Origin: Mariniphaga sp964559175
GTDB lineage: Bacteria > Bacteroidota > Bacteroidia > Bacteroidales > Prolixibacteraceae
Length of the DNA: 64,000 nucleotides
Assembly (NCBI GenBank): GCA_964559175.1
Contig: CAZLGT010000016.1
Location: forward strand, 1-64,000
Reading direction: 5' to 3'
A model generated the notes under the pieces. That model saw only the letters and a list, made by a program, of their open reading frames with translations, searched no databases and was not told where the DNA came from. Positions 25,584-34,941 of the stretch are shown here, in pieces. Position 1 is the stretch's first letter. Each line of letters opens with the position of its first letter. Position numbers and translations under genes: made by a program.

Positions 25584-28500
25584 TCAGCGCTCCATTCCCA
25601 AAATTTTCCGTGCGCCCGAGTATATCGACTTCCACCAGTAATTCAATACCGAGCGTTGTTCGTCGCGCGGATACGAAACTGCAACGGGAAGCAGTTCACC
25701 GCTTTTGGGATTCTGTGACTGGATAACCATTCTGTTGGCCAGAAACGAGGCAAATCTGTCTTTCTGAATTTCATCGCCGCTGTAATCGAGCACAGCAATT
25801 TTCAAATTGTCGTATCCCAAATACAATTGCCCAGTTGCCAGGGTATTGTTGAATGACAAATCGAACTCCAGCCGGTTCAGGAAGCCCTCTTCAATTTTCA
25901 GCGGATCGGTTTTCGTAATCATGGAGTTGAGCGGATAAAGCGGCATGGGCTCCAGCATTCCGGTTGCCGAATGGGAATAATCGGGGCACAGCAGGTCAAA
26001 TGTAAATTGCACACCAAGTTGTGCGTGATTCAACAAACGCGCTTTCGCATTCAGATGAAAGTGACCGTTCTTTCTAATCTCATGCTCAATGTTCGACAAA
26101 GCACTGCCTGCAAAAGTGACATCATTAAATTCGATAAAACCCGGCTGATCCGAAATGCCCATCAGTTCGCTATACCGGATTTGCGAAGGCATCAGCAAAA
26201 CCGAATCAAACATAAACGGCTGTTTCAGGTTCTTTATTAAATCCTGTGGCCATGCCGGGCGTTGTTTCGGGTTAAAAGGAAACCGTTTGTTTCTGAAGAT
26301 GGAAACCTCTGCCGGACCGATTTCAAGCTTTCCAGCATCGAGAATGTTATCCTGAAGCCACCGGCGTTCATTTATGTCCTGAAGTTCAACATACGCTATT
26401 TGTGCTTCAGCAACATCGGTCTGAAATCCGGTTTGAAGAGGAAATTGATTACGTTCAATACCCGGCTTTACAGCAATATTTCTTAACGAAACCTTGTGCA
26501 TGGCCGAATTATAAATGAGCGAATCGGCAGAAAACAAATACAAACCGTCATTGCTTTTAGCCGACAAACCGGTGGTTGAAATTTCGAACTCTTTTGAATT
26601 GAGCATATTGGCAGGTGGCTGGTTTTCTCCAATCCGTATGTCCTGAAACCTCAGGTTAATTTTGTTGTTAAACAACTGTTTTTGAAGCCAGTTAAAGTGC
26701 AGATTAGCATTTTGGAGCCTCAAATTATCCACCGCAATCCGATTCACCAGTTTTTCCACGTATGGATATAGATCGAGGGTTTGCAGAAATTCCAGGGTAT
26801 CATCCTTCATTTCCCGGTTAATTTCAATAAAGATATCAGGATTTTTAACCAGGATGTCTCTGAATTCAAAGTTATTGTTGTTTAAAGCTTCATTCAGGTC
26901 AAATTCAGAAAACATGATGGCAGGCGCTGAAATGTTGAAAACATTGTTGTTCAGGGCACTCATAAACGGGCTTACCTTTAAATCTTCCACCGAAATTACT
27001 TTACGCTCCCTGTCGAAACCGATTGTTCCGATGTCCAGATTGTGCAATTCGTCAAGCGGGGCTTTAAACCCCGAAATGGTTAACTGAATATTTTTGCTGG
27101 AAATTTCAATCTGATGCAGCGAGTCGTTTTTCAGCTCTGTGCCGGGCATACTCAGGCTGAAAGAAAAACCGGCCCGGGCGCTGTGTCGGAGTCCACTGGT
27201 CTGATAAGTGGTTGCCTGCCCGTTCAATATTTTAAACTCATTCAGCTTCAGCGATTCGACAAACGAAGGCATGGGAAACCGGTATGCATTCAGGTCGAGC
27301 CCCCTGGTTGCTCCCTCACGGGAGTATATCTGAAAGCGTGGCGAAACCAGTTCGATTATATCTATTTCGGGTGCTTGTGAATACCAGGCTTCTCTGAAAT
27401 CGAAACCGCTGATATTCAGTTGAGGAATGGTTACCTGATAGGTTGTGTTCAACTGGTCGTATTTGGATGACGTGATGAGCGGAAAAAGCAGGGCATTATT
27501 CACCTGCACCGATTGGTTTACCGAAGAAAGCTTTATCTCACTCCCTTTTAACACATGCACACTGTCAGAAAGTGCAAACTCCTGGTCCTTAATGGTAACA
27601 TCAAAATTATCAGAAAAAAACAGGCGGTCCTTATGGAGTTCGTCTTCGTTCAATCTAAAGTTTTCCAGCGATGCCGAAAATTCATTGTCGAACGATGTAG
27701 TACTGCCTCTTCGGGTGTGGTTTACCCAGGTCAGCTTTCCGTTAGGAACCGAAAACTGCCTGATGTCAAAATCTTCCAGGTAGTTAAAAACCAACTGATA
27801 AAACTCGGTTAACTCCATTTTCTCCCGATCTGTCCTGAGAATGCTGAAATTTTCAAAGTTGATTTCAGGATTTAAAATGCTGAAGTTGGATATGTACAGT
27901 TTCTTATTGAAAAAGGCATTGCGCAGGTCAACACCGGCGAGGTTGATTTGCGGCACAAAAATCGTGTAAAGCTCCGACCGGTTGAAACGTTCCATATCGG
28001 CCCTGGTAATTTCTTCAAGAACAGGGTGAAGGTTGAGATTTTCGATGCGTACCTGCTGGTTGATACTCGATACAAATATCTGTCCTACGTCAAGTTTGTG
28101 TAAATCGTCAACCAGCCGCATGTGGTAATCGGAAAAGCGTAAATCGAAATTGGTTGCATAAAAAAACTTGTCGGTGCGCTGCACGCTGGCCGAATCGAGA
28201 CTAAAATCAGTAAGGCTAAAGTTGAAATTAGCTTCAAAATACCCTTGAAGCGCTCCTCTGTACATATTTTTAATATCCAGCCTCCCCCTTTCAATATACA
28301 CCAGGTTGGAATACACTCCCTGCAAATAATCGGTAACGAGCTCAAAAAGCAATCCTCCTCCTTCTTCTTTTTGCCGCTTCTCTTTTTCAAGGCGATACAA
28401 CAACTGCACATCGGGTTCAATCACTTCAATCTTCGATGTGGGCAAAGAACGGGTATGGTACAAATTTCGCAAATCAACCTCTTCAATATTTAACTCCTCG

Positions 28501-29852
28501 CATTCAATGTCCACCTCGGTACGGGAACTGAGTTCTGATATATTTTCAGGATGAATGTGGATTTTTTTTACGCCGAGCCGGTTGGTAAACGTGGAAACAA
28601 ACATTGAATCGGCCCTGAAGTGGTGCTCATCGTCTTCAAGCCGGAGGTGATAACCGGCTACCTGCATTTCAATGTTATCGGCATGAAACAACTTTTCTTT
28701 GTTTCTTGCCGAAGCAGAATCGAGTAAAAATCCATTCAAAACAATATCAACCGACTGATACTGCTGCCGGTACTGCTCCCGGTCGGGCTGTCTGAAAATT
28801 TCGAGATGTGCGCTGTTGAGATAAAAACTATCAACTTCCATTTTTGTAAAATGGTTCTGCACCAGCTCATACAAATCGAAATTATCGAGATCTTCGAGGT
28901 TTAACTGCGCCGGATTTTCTTTTTGGTAGAACCGAATTTCCGGATTATTGAATTCGAGGTAACGGATTTTCAGGGAATCATTCAGCGCAAACCGGGTGAT
29001 GCTGCGGCTTTTTACATACACCTGGGGAACCGTAACCTCTAAATGGTTTTTTGCCGCCGGAAGCAACTCCGGGAAAAGCTTAAATCCAGCCGCCCTGATG
29101 TCGGTGGTTTTAAGCGAGTAAAGCAGCGTATCTATGGTCAGTACATGAATGCTGTCGCCCATATCGTTTCGGAAATCGTTCATCCGGATAAGAACATCCT
29201 CGGTTTCAAAAAATTGTTTCTGGCGTTGAATCATTTGCGCATCGGTTTTGAATCCCAGAACATCAACCGATACTCTGTCGGCACGCGAAATGATATTCGA
29301 ATCGCCCATTGCACTGAAAAAACCGAAACTGGCCTCTTCAAACTCAATTTTCTTTATATCGACCCGATTTAAATAGTTGAACAAGGGTCTGATTTCCGAA
29401 ATCATGCTACCGGTTACCTGCAGGGTGTCGGGTTGCAAAAACTCCTCCTCTTCCAGCTTCACGGCAGGTTTTGTAATGCGAATATTCCGGCAAACAAAAG
29501 CCCGGTTAAATACAAGCGAATTCAAATCGATATTTTCCAGCAAAATTTCGCGGGCATCGAGCGTTAAAAAAGTTTTCCGGCTGTCAACCGGCTCCGGAGT
29601 CAGTGGCGGCTTGCATGGCGCAAGGGTTACATCGCTGAATTTTATGGAGAAAGGAAAAAACTTCCTGTTCATGCTTCCAATGGAAAGGGTATATGCCCCT
29701 TCCGTTTTTTCTTCGGTGTATCCTTCCAGGTTATGAATAACCCAGCCCGGAATTTTAATCCAGATAACCGCAACCGAAATAAGCAACAACGCAAGCAGCG
29801 AAAGGGCAATCCCTCCAGCAATCTTCGGTATTTTATTTCTCCGCAAAGCCAT
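25584..29852 (-). CDS. Giant AsmA-like membrane-anchored periplasmic repeat protein
   Basis: 1422 residues: one N-terminal membrane helix (about 12-32, ALSLLALLLISVAVIWI), then an all-beta periplasmic body. A repeat of about 175 residues recurs roughly seven times; the core is [V/F]DLR.A followed by ..I..P.[I/V]..Y, seen near residues 108, 288, 459, 641, 816, 983 and 1168, preceded by SS.NQ.V.I.NL..P in several copies. The organisation recalls AsmA/TamB-like proteins that bridge inner and outer membrane and carry lipids, but I cannot assign a subfamily. It may be co-transcribed with the lipase-like gene 40 nt downstream. Confidence 0.75.
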   Translation of the reverse strand: MALRRNKIPKIAGGIALSLLALLLISVAVIWIKIPGWVIHNLEGYTEEKTEGAYTLSIGSMNRKFFPFSIKFSDVTLAPCKPPLTPEPVDSRKTFLTLDAREILLENIDLNSLVFNRAFVCRNIRITKPAVKLEEEEFLQPDTLQVTGSMISEIRPLFNYLNRVDIKKIEFEEASFGFFSAMGDSNIISRADRVSVDVLGFKTDAQMIQRQKQFFETEDVLIRMNDFRNDMGDSIHVLTIDTLLYSLKTTDIRAAGFKLFPELLPAAKNHLEVTVPQVYVKSRSITRFALNDSLKIRYLEFNNPEIRFYQKENPAQLNLEDLDNFDLYELVQNHFTKMEVDSFYLNSAHLEIFRQPDREQYRQQYQSVDIVLNGFLLDSASARNKEKLFHADNIEMQVAGYHLRLEDDEHHFRADSMFVSTFTNRLGVKKIHIHPENISELSSRTEVDIECEELNIEEVDLRNLYHTRSLPTSKIEVIEPDVQLLYRLEKEKRQKEEGGGLLFELVTDYLQGVYSNLVYIERGRLDIKNMYRGALQGYFEANFNFSLTDFSLDSASVQRTDKFFYATNFDLRFSDYHMRLVDDLHKLDVGQIFVSSINQQVRIENLNLHPVLEEITRADMERFNRSELYTIFVPQINLAGVDLRNAFFNKKLYISNFSILNPEINFENFSILRTDREKMELTEFYQLVFNYLEDFDIRQFSVPNGKLTWVNHTRRGSTTSFDNEFSASLENFRLNEDELHKDRLFFSDNFDVTIKDQEFALSDSVHVLKGSEIKLSSVNQSVQVNNALLFPLITSSKYDQLNTTYQVTIPQLNISGFDFREAWYSQAPEIDIIELVSPRFQIYSREGATRGLDLNAYRFPMPSFVESLKLNEFKILNGQATTYQTSGLRHSARAGFSFSLSMPGTELKNDSLHQIEISSKNIQLTISGFKAPLDELHNLDIGTIGFDRERKVISVEDLKVSPFMSALNNNVFNISAPAIMFSEFDLNEALNNNNFEFRDILVKNPDIFIEINREMKDDTLEFLQTLDLYPYVEKLVNRIAVDNLRLQNANLHFNWLQKQLFNNKINLRFQDIRIGENQPPANMLNSKEFEISTTGLSAKSNDGLYLFSADSLIYNSAMHKVSLRNIAVKPGIERNQFPLQTGFQTDVAEAQIAYVELQDINERRWLQDNILDAGKLEIGPAEVSIFRNKRFPFNPKQRPAWPQDLIKNLKQPFMFDSVLLMPSQIRYSELMGISDQPGFIEFNDVTFAGSALSNIEHEIRKNGHFHLNAKARLLNHAQLGVQFTFDLLCPDYSHSATGMLEPMPLYPLNSMITKTDPLKIEEGFLNRLEFDLSFNNTLATGQLYLGYDNLKIAVLDYSGDEIQKDRFASFLANRMVIQSQNPKSGELLPVAVSYPRDEQRSVLNYWWKSIYSGARKILGMER

Positions 29853-30016
29853 AGGGTAAAAATGGTATTTTCTTTACATATAAACGAATTTTTTCGGGTT
29901 TGAATATATACAGCAGCTTTCAAAATAAGACAAGATGAAACCTTTTCACTGTTTGATGTGCGAAAAGCGGATTAAATTTTTATTTTTACTTTTCAAATCT
30001 GAAACTGATAATAACC

Positions 30017-30757
30017 ATGAGACCGATTTTAACTGTTGTCGCTGCTTCTCTGATTATTTTCTCCCTCAATGCCCAACCTGTAAAAATTCTTTTGGTAACC
30101 GGAGGCCATTCGTACGACACTATCCCGTTTTTTCAAATGTTCGATGCACTGGAAGGAATTGAATACGAGCATTTTCTTCAGCCCGAAGCAAACCGCAAAA
30201 TAGCACAGGGAGCTGGTGAAAACTATGATGTCCTGGTTTTTTACGACATGTGGAGGGAAATTTCGGAGCCGGAAATACAGGCCTATATTGACTTAACCCG
30301 AAAAGGCAAACCCATGCTTTTTTTGCACCATGCTCTGGTTTCGTACCAGGACTGGCCCCAGTTTGAAAAACTGCTGGGCGGAAAGTACATTGAAAAGCGC
30401 CGTGGTATTTCGGAAAAAGAATTATCAACTTACGAACATGATGTATGGGTTTACATTCAACCGGCAGGAAATCATCCGGTCACAAAAGGATTCAGCAGTT
30501 TGCGGTTTTTCGATGAAGTTTACGGAAATTACAGGGTTTCGGAAGATGTTATTCCCATTTTAACCACTAACCATCCGCAAAGCGAAAGAATTATCGGCTG
30601 GGAAAACCGGTTCAACAAATCGAGAATTATTTATCTGCAGCCCGGACACGACTCCAGAACTTACGAAACTGAAGACTACCGAAAGTTACTTTTGCAAACC
30701 ATCAACTATTTGGCAAAGAGCTATTCGTTGGAAAATGTAAAGCAAAATCAGGAATAA
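30017..30757 (+). CDS. Exported ThuA-domain protein
   Basis: 246 residues. A signal peptide ends near LNAQ; the rest is a ThuA-like (glutamine-amidotransferase-like) domain: KILLVTGGHSYD, then YDVLVFYDMW, GKPMLFLHHALVSY, HPVTKGFSSL and RIIYLQPGHDSRTY. ThuA proteins are linked to sugar use, with keto-sugar modification shown or proposed for some. An MFS carrier starts 48 nt downstream on the same strand, which supports a shared carbohydrate-related role, but the substrate is unknown. Confidence 0.87.
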   Translation: MRPILTVVAASLIIFSLNAQPVKILLVTGGHSYDTIPFFQMFDALEGIEYEHFLQPEANRKIAQGAGENYDVLVFYDMWREISEPEIQAYIDLTRKGKPMLFLHHALVSYQDWPQFEKLLGGKYIEKRRGISEKELSTYEHDVWVYIQPAGNHPVTKGFSSLRFFDEVYGNYRVSEDVIPILTTNHPQSERIIGWENRFNKSRIIYLQPGHDSRTYETEDYRKLLLQTINYLAKSYSLENVKQNQE

Positions 30758-30805
30758 CTTAAATCAAATTAATTCGAACAAAACAATTTAAAATTAAATC
30801 AGGTT

Positions 30806-32161
30806 ATGGAAAATGTAAATCGAAAAAGGCTCTTTATTGCAAGTTGTCTGGCTCTTTTGGTTACTGCAATGACGTTTGCCATCAGAGCAAGGATTGCAAC
30901 TGTTTTCATCAACGAATATGGCTTATCAGCCGAAGAAGTAGGTCGTGCATTAGCACCTGCCTTCTGGGGTTTTGCCGTGGCCATGTTCGCCGGAGGTTAT
31001 TTTATCGACATTGTAAAAACCAGAACGGTAGTGTGGATGGCGTTTGGGATGCACCTTGTGGGAATTGTGTTGTTGCTTCTGGCAAAAGATTACACCTCGT
31101 TGTTTATTGCCAATGTATTTATTGGGTTGGGCAACGGAAGTGTTGAGGCTGCATGTAACCCTCTGGTTACCGCCATTTATCCCGACAAGAAATCGAAAAT
31201 GCTGAACCGGTTCCATGTGTGGTTCCCTGGCGGAATTGTCATTGGAAGTTTACTGGCTGCCCTGGTAATCGACTCGTTGAATTTGCCCTGGCAGGTGCTT
31301 GTGGGACTTCTATTCATCCCGCTTGCCATTTACGGATTTATGTTTTTAGGCCAGAAAATCCCGGAAACCGAACGCGTTTCTTCCGGTGTAAGCTACAAAG
31401 AAATGATGCGGAACGTGGGAGCTCCTGTAACCATTACACTGGCTGTTATTTTTATGATTTTGGTTGCCAACGTTCAATCCATCTCGCATGCCATAACCGG
31501 AAGTTATGAATTGCCGCTTATTATCATCGGGGTTATTGCCGTATTAATTATTGCAGAAGGCAAGGCAGTAAATAAAATTACGCTGCTGTTCCCGTTTATC
31601 TTTGCCTGTATGCTACTAACGGCTTCAACAGAATTGGGTACTACGCAATTAATCGAATTATTATTAGAAGACAAAGGTATTCATCCAATGATAATACTTG
31701 CGGTTGTGACTGGTTTAATGGCGATAGGTCGGTACTTCGCAGGAGGCTTGATTCACCGGTTGAATCCTCCGGGAGTTCTGCTGGGCTCAGCCGTATTTTC
31801 TGTTGCCGGCTTGTTGTTATTAAGTGTAACCGACGGCGCCTTTATGACCGTAGTATCTGCTGCCGTATTTGCTGTGGGCGTTTGTTATTTCTGGCCCACC
31901 ATGATTGGCGCTGCGGCTGAATATGCGCCCAAAACCGGAGCATTGGGAATGTCAATCCTTGGAGGAGCAGGGTTTGTTGCTACTTCCATGGTGCTGCCCA
32001 TTATGGGAGAATCTATTGGAACAGCCGGTCCGCAAATGACGTTACGAAACATGGCTGTTCTGCCGGCAATTTTAATAATCGCTTTTATTATTCTATCGTT
32101 TTGGATTAAAAACAGAAACAAAAGTGGAAAAGGCCTGGACGAAGGAGCCGTAGTTCGTTAA
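30806..32161 (+). CDS. MFS transporter
   Basis: 451 residues with twelve predicted hydrophobic segments. The N-terminal half has the MFS-type loop after helix 2 (FIDIVKTRTVVWMAFGM) and GNGSVEAACNPLVTAIYPDKKSK; helices pack around YFWPTMIGAAAEYAPKTGALGMSILGG in the C half. It is of the sugar/anion MFS type, but the substrate cannot be assigned. Downstream of the ThuA gene, and closed by a strong terminator. Confidence 0.88.
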   Translation: MENVNRKRLFIASCLALLVTAMTFAIRARIATVFINEYGLSAEEVGRALAPAFWGFAVAMFAGGYFIDIVKTRTVVWMAFGMHLVGIVLLLLAKDYTSLFIANVFIGLGNGSVEAACNPLVTAIYPDKKSKMLNRFHVWFPGGIVIGSLLAALVIDSLNLPWQVLVGLLFIPLAIYGFMFLGQKIPETERVSSGVSYKEMMRNVGAPVTITLAVIFMILVANVQSISHAITGSYELPLIIIGVIAVLIIAEGKAVNKITLLFPFIFACMLLTASTELGTTQLIELLLEDKGIHPMIILAVVTGLMAIGRYFAGGLIHRLNPPGVLLGSAVFSVAGLLLLSVTDGAFMTVVSAAVFAVGVCYFWPTMIGAAAEYAPKTGALGMSILGGAGFVATSMVLPIMGESIGTAGPQMTLRNMAVLPAILIIAFIILSFWIKNRNKSGKGLDEGAVVR

Positions 32162-32183
32162 AATAATCATTAAGTTTTAACCG

Positions 32184-32244
32184 GGAAGCTGTTCTGGAAA
32201 CTTTTAATTCGTTAAGCAGGTTTTTTGAACAGCTTCCTTTTTTT
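32184..32244 (+). terminator. Intrinsic terminator after the MFS gene
   Basis: GGAAGCTGTTC (32184-32194) pairs perfectly with GAACAGCTTCC (32227-32237) around a 32-nt loop and is followed by seven T. It separates the MFS gene from the small membrane protein gene. Confidence 0.75.
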
Positions 32245-32289
32245 GCTGTGATGTTTTTGTATTTTGAAACAAATTCAAATTTTTTAATC

Positions 32290-32535
32290 ATGTTGTATGT
32301 ATTGTTAATTGGTTTGGTGGCAGGGGCCATTGCCGGGCTTATTATTCGCGGAAAGGGATATGGATGTGTGCTGAATATCATAGTAGGAATTGCAGGAGCC
32401 TGGTTTGGCAACTGGTTGCTGCACGAACTGGGAATATTTGTCAACAGCGGGTTTTTTGGTACATTGGTTACGGCTGTCATTGGTGCGGTTGTTTTGCTGG
32501 CTTTGTTGGGTCTAATTCGAAAATTGGCAAATTAA
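32290..32535 (+). CDS. GlsB/YeaQ/YmgE family small membrane protein
   Basis: 81 residues from the ATG at 32290. Three hydrophobic segments with glycine motifs (LLIGLVAGAIAGLIIRGKGYG, then IVGIAGAWFGNWLL, then FGTLVTAVIGAVVLLALLGLI) match the transglycosylase-associated/YeaQ family of small inner-membrane stress proteins. Despite the Pfam name, no enzymatic activity is shown. The longer frame from 32248 has no support. The repeat region begins about 30 bp downstream. Confidence 0.87.
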   Translation: MLYVLLIGLVAGAIAGLIIRGKGYGCVLNIIVGIAGAWFGNWLLHELGIFVNSGFFGTLVTAVIGAVVLLALLGLIRKLAN

Positions 32536-32566
32536 CCAGTAGCACCGCCGCAACAAAAAAGCCCAT

Positions 32567-33180
32567 GACCTCAGCGAGGTCAGATGTTTATAGCAGATGC
32601 GAAACTTCGAAGGAAACGGCCTCAGCGAGGTCAAATGTTTATAGCAGAGACACAACAACGTAGCGAACGACCTCAGCGAGGTCGAATGCTTATAGCAACA
32701 ACCACAACAACAATGGAAAACGACCTCAGAGAGGTCGAATGTTTATAACACCGCCGAACCAACAAAGAAAAAAATTCGACTCCCGCTGGAGTCTTATGTA
32801 ATTGCTGCTTCCCATTTTCTATAAACATGTGAACCCTCCGGGTTCCGGCCCTTCAAACAATCTTCTGCAAACATACAATCCATGCCTGGTTAGCCGGACA
32901 GGCCGCCGGGATTTAAAAGCCTGCATCCCACGACCTCAGCGAGGTCAAATTTTTATAGCAACAACTGCAACAACAATGAAAACGACCTCAGAGAGGTCGC
33001 ATGTTTATAACACCGCCGAACCAACAAAGAAAAAATTCGACTCCGGCTGGAGTCGCATGTAATTGGTGCTTCCCATTTTCTATAAACATTTGAACCCTCC
33101 GGGTTCCGGCCCTGCAAATAATCTTCTACAAACATACAATCCCTGCCTGGTTAGCCGGACAGGCCTCCGGGATTAATAAA
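32567..33180. repeat. REP-like palindromic repeat array, left side of the RAYT gene
   Basis: Copies of a 15-bp palindrome GACCTCAG[C/A]GAGGTC at 32567, 32618 (one mismatch), 32669, 32722, 32932 and 32984, spaced 51-53 bp where adjacent. The intervening ~36 bp is itself conserved (AATGTTTATAGCA near its start). Within the array a longer compound unit repeats in tandem about 262 bp apart (from 32722 and from 32984), carrying two more palindromes: GACTCC/GGAGTC (32778-32793, 33039-33054) and GAACCC/GGGTTC (32831-32845, 33092-33106). No protein-coding frame is supported here. Confidence 0.85.
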
Positions 33181-33201
33181 TATGAAACAAAACATTCCCA
33201 A

Positions 33202-33666
33202 TTAATCATCAATCCACTCAAAAAGGTATTCATCTTTAAATTCAATTTCAAAAGCCTTTAAAAACGCCAAATATTCCTCTTTAAACGTTTTTTTACGATG
33301 ATGTTCTTTTTGATTTTCAATATACCGGATTACATCTGTTAGCTGGGAATGCGAATATGAAAATGCACCAAAACCATCCTGCCATTGAAAACGGAAAGGG
33401 GAAAACCTGTTTTCTTTGATAAATGAATTGGATGACTTTTTAACTTCCCGTACCAAATCTGACAAACAACATGTTGGTTTCATGCCAATAAAAAAATGGA
33501 TATGATTATGCGTTCCGTTGATTGCCAGCATCTTTTGACCTTTGTTTTGTACAATTCCCGTAATGTATTTATACAATTCTTCTTCCCAGGTTTTGTTTAT
33601 CAATGCATTTCGGTTTTGAACGGCAAAAACTACCTGAATGTAAATTTGTGAAAATGTATTAGCCAT
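33202..33666 (-). CDS. REP-associated tyrosine transposase (IS200/IS605 TnpA-like)
   Basis: 154 residues of the Y1-transposase/HUH fold. The HUH motif is in NHIHFFIG (metal-binding His-x-His), and the catalytic Tyr is in RYIENQKEHH near residue 115. The N-terminus MANTFSQIYIQVVFAVQNR is typical of these proteins. There is no TnpB and no IS-type ends; instead palindromic repeats flank it on both sides, as in RAYT/REP units (REPtrons), where the protein cuts and moves REP hairpins. The frame is intact. Confidence 0.87.
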   Translation of the reverse strand: MANTFSQIYIQVVFAVQNRNALINKTWEEELYKYITGIVQNKGQKMLAINGTHNHIHFFIGMKPTCCLSDLVREVKKSSNSFIKENRFSPFRFQWQDGFGAFSYSHSQLTDVIRYIENQKEHHRKKTFKEEYLAFLKAFEIEFKDEYLFEWIDD

Positions 33667-33758
33667 AGAATTAAATTTTTACATGTAAATATAAGGCCTT
33701 TTGAAAAAAGATTAGCGATCTTAAATGTTTTAAGCACAGGTATAATAACAGAGCGGAT

Positions 33759-34027
33759 GACCTCAGCGAGGTCGAATGTTTATAGCAGAGGCAAAACAAC
33801 GAAGGAAACGACCTCAGAGAGGTCGAATGTGTATAGAAAAAAGGCCTTCATCATTGAGAAAATTCGGCTAGAGTCGCACGAATATCGTATCGCTAATTTT
33901 CTATAAACATGCGAACCCTCCGGGTTCCGGCCCTGCAAATAATCTTCTGCAAACATACAATCCCCGCCTGGTTAGCCGGACAGGCCTCCGGAATTTAAAA
34001 GCCTGCATCCACGACCTCAGCGAGGTC
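33759..34027. repeat. REP-like palindromic repeat array, right side of the RAYT gene
   Basis: Further copies of GACCTCAG[C/A]GAGGTC at 33759, 33810 and 34013, again 51 bp apart for the first pair. A third, more diverged copy of the compound unit runs from 33810, including GAACCC/GGGTTC at 33913-33927 and the CCTGGTTAGCCGGACAGG segment, but its GACTCC palindrome has decayed. Between the transposase start (33666) and 33759 is an AT-rich stretch with nothing else recognised. The last copy ends 21 bp from the end of the betaine-binding gene. Confidence 0.82.
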
Positions 34028-34048
34028 GAATGTTTATAACGATCAGCA

Positions 34049-34933
34049 TCACATAATTTTCTTTCGTTCCGGACGGAGATTCCTTACCCACTGGTTTACA
34101 ATGTATTCGTTCTCATTGATCCAGTTTTTTACTCCCTGCCGGGGGTCTTCGCTCAGTCTGACATGGTAAACCAAACTGTTTAACTGCCGTTCGGTTAGCT
34201 GCATCCGTTCGAAAAACCGCACGGCTCGAGGATGATCGTCTTCCATTCCTTTTCTCGAAATGGTGTAAATGGTTTCTTTTTCACCAAAAATATTGTCGGG
34301 ATCTTCGAGAAAACGCAAATCATAGCGGGCAAAAATCCAGTGGGGTTCCCACCCGGTAATCACAACGTTCTTTCTCCGCTTTACCGAATCTTCCAGGTGC
34401 CTCACCATTTCATCTTCCGACAGGTTTAAAAGCCCGTTGGGCAGTGCATATTTCTCAAAGGCCAGTTTTGCCTTTTGCATAATTCCCGCCCCCTCATCGA
34501 TTCCGATAACGGGATGCAGATAATTTTTTAAATCGGCAATGGTTTCAAACGGGCTGTATTCAGGAACAACAAAACCCGTCCGGGCTTCGGGGTAGGTAAT
34601 TCCAATTGTTTCTATCAAACCGGGATATGCATTCATATAAGGTTGATGCGTTTCGGGAAGCCAGGCGTCGGCAAAAATATCGGCTTCACCCTCAGCAATC
34701 TCCCTGTACACCACTTCAACATCAGTTAATTTGAGCACCACCCGGTAATCCATTTTCTCTTCGAGCAAAACAGCCGCCAGATGAGTTATAGCCACGCTCT
34801 CCGACCAATCGGTATAAACCATTTTCACTTCACGGTTTTCTTCTCCGGCAGGTTTCTGGGTACATCCGCCAACGAACAAAAGAAAAAGTGCTGAAAAAAC
34901 GAAATATTTAATCACTGTATGTAAATTCATCAT
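34049..34933 (-). CDS. Glycine-betaine-binding-like lipoprotein (OpuAC family)
   Basis: 294 residues. Lipoprotein signal with lipobox LLFVGGC (Cys 24), then an OpuAC-type substrate-binding domain: VKMVYTDWSESVAITHLAAVLLEEKMGY-like start, GEADIFADAWLPETH and GWEPHWIFARYDLRFLEDP, the aromatic-rich blocks that hold quaternary ammonium ligands. No ABC ATPase or permease gene is nearby; instead it follows a BCCT carrier and a universal stress protein on the same strand, 8 nt after the latter. It may deliver or sense betaine for an ABC system elsewhere. Last gene of the operon. Confidence 0.87.
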   Translation of the reverse strand: MMNLHTVIKYFVFSALFLLFVGGCTQKPAGEENREVKMVYTDWSESVAITHLAAVLLEEKMDYRVVLKLTDVEVVYREIAEGEADIFADAWLPETHQPYMNAYPGLIETIGITYPEARTGFVVPEYSPFETIADLKNYLHPVIGIDEGAGIMQKAKLAFEKYALPNGLLNLSEDEMVRHLEDSVKRRKNVVITGWEPHWIFARYDLRFLEDPDNIFGEKETIYTISRKGMEDDHPRAVRFFERMQLTERQLNSLVYHVRLSEDPRQGVKNWINENEYIVNQWVRNLRPERKKIM

Positions 34934-34941
34934 TCTAAAAT

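Noticed and set aside
32567..32736. CRISPR array (regular 51-53 bp spacing of a palindromic repeat)
   Set aside because: The stretches between palindromes are conserved with each other (AATGTTTATAGCA...), no cas gene is present, and a RAYT transposase is adjacent; this is a REP-like array.
32550..33130. Small frames of 60-99 codons inside the repeat region
   Set aside because: They are made of the repeated DNA itself (SARSDVYSR-like repeats) and are not conserved proteins.
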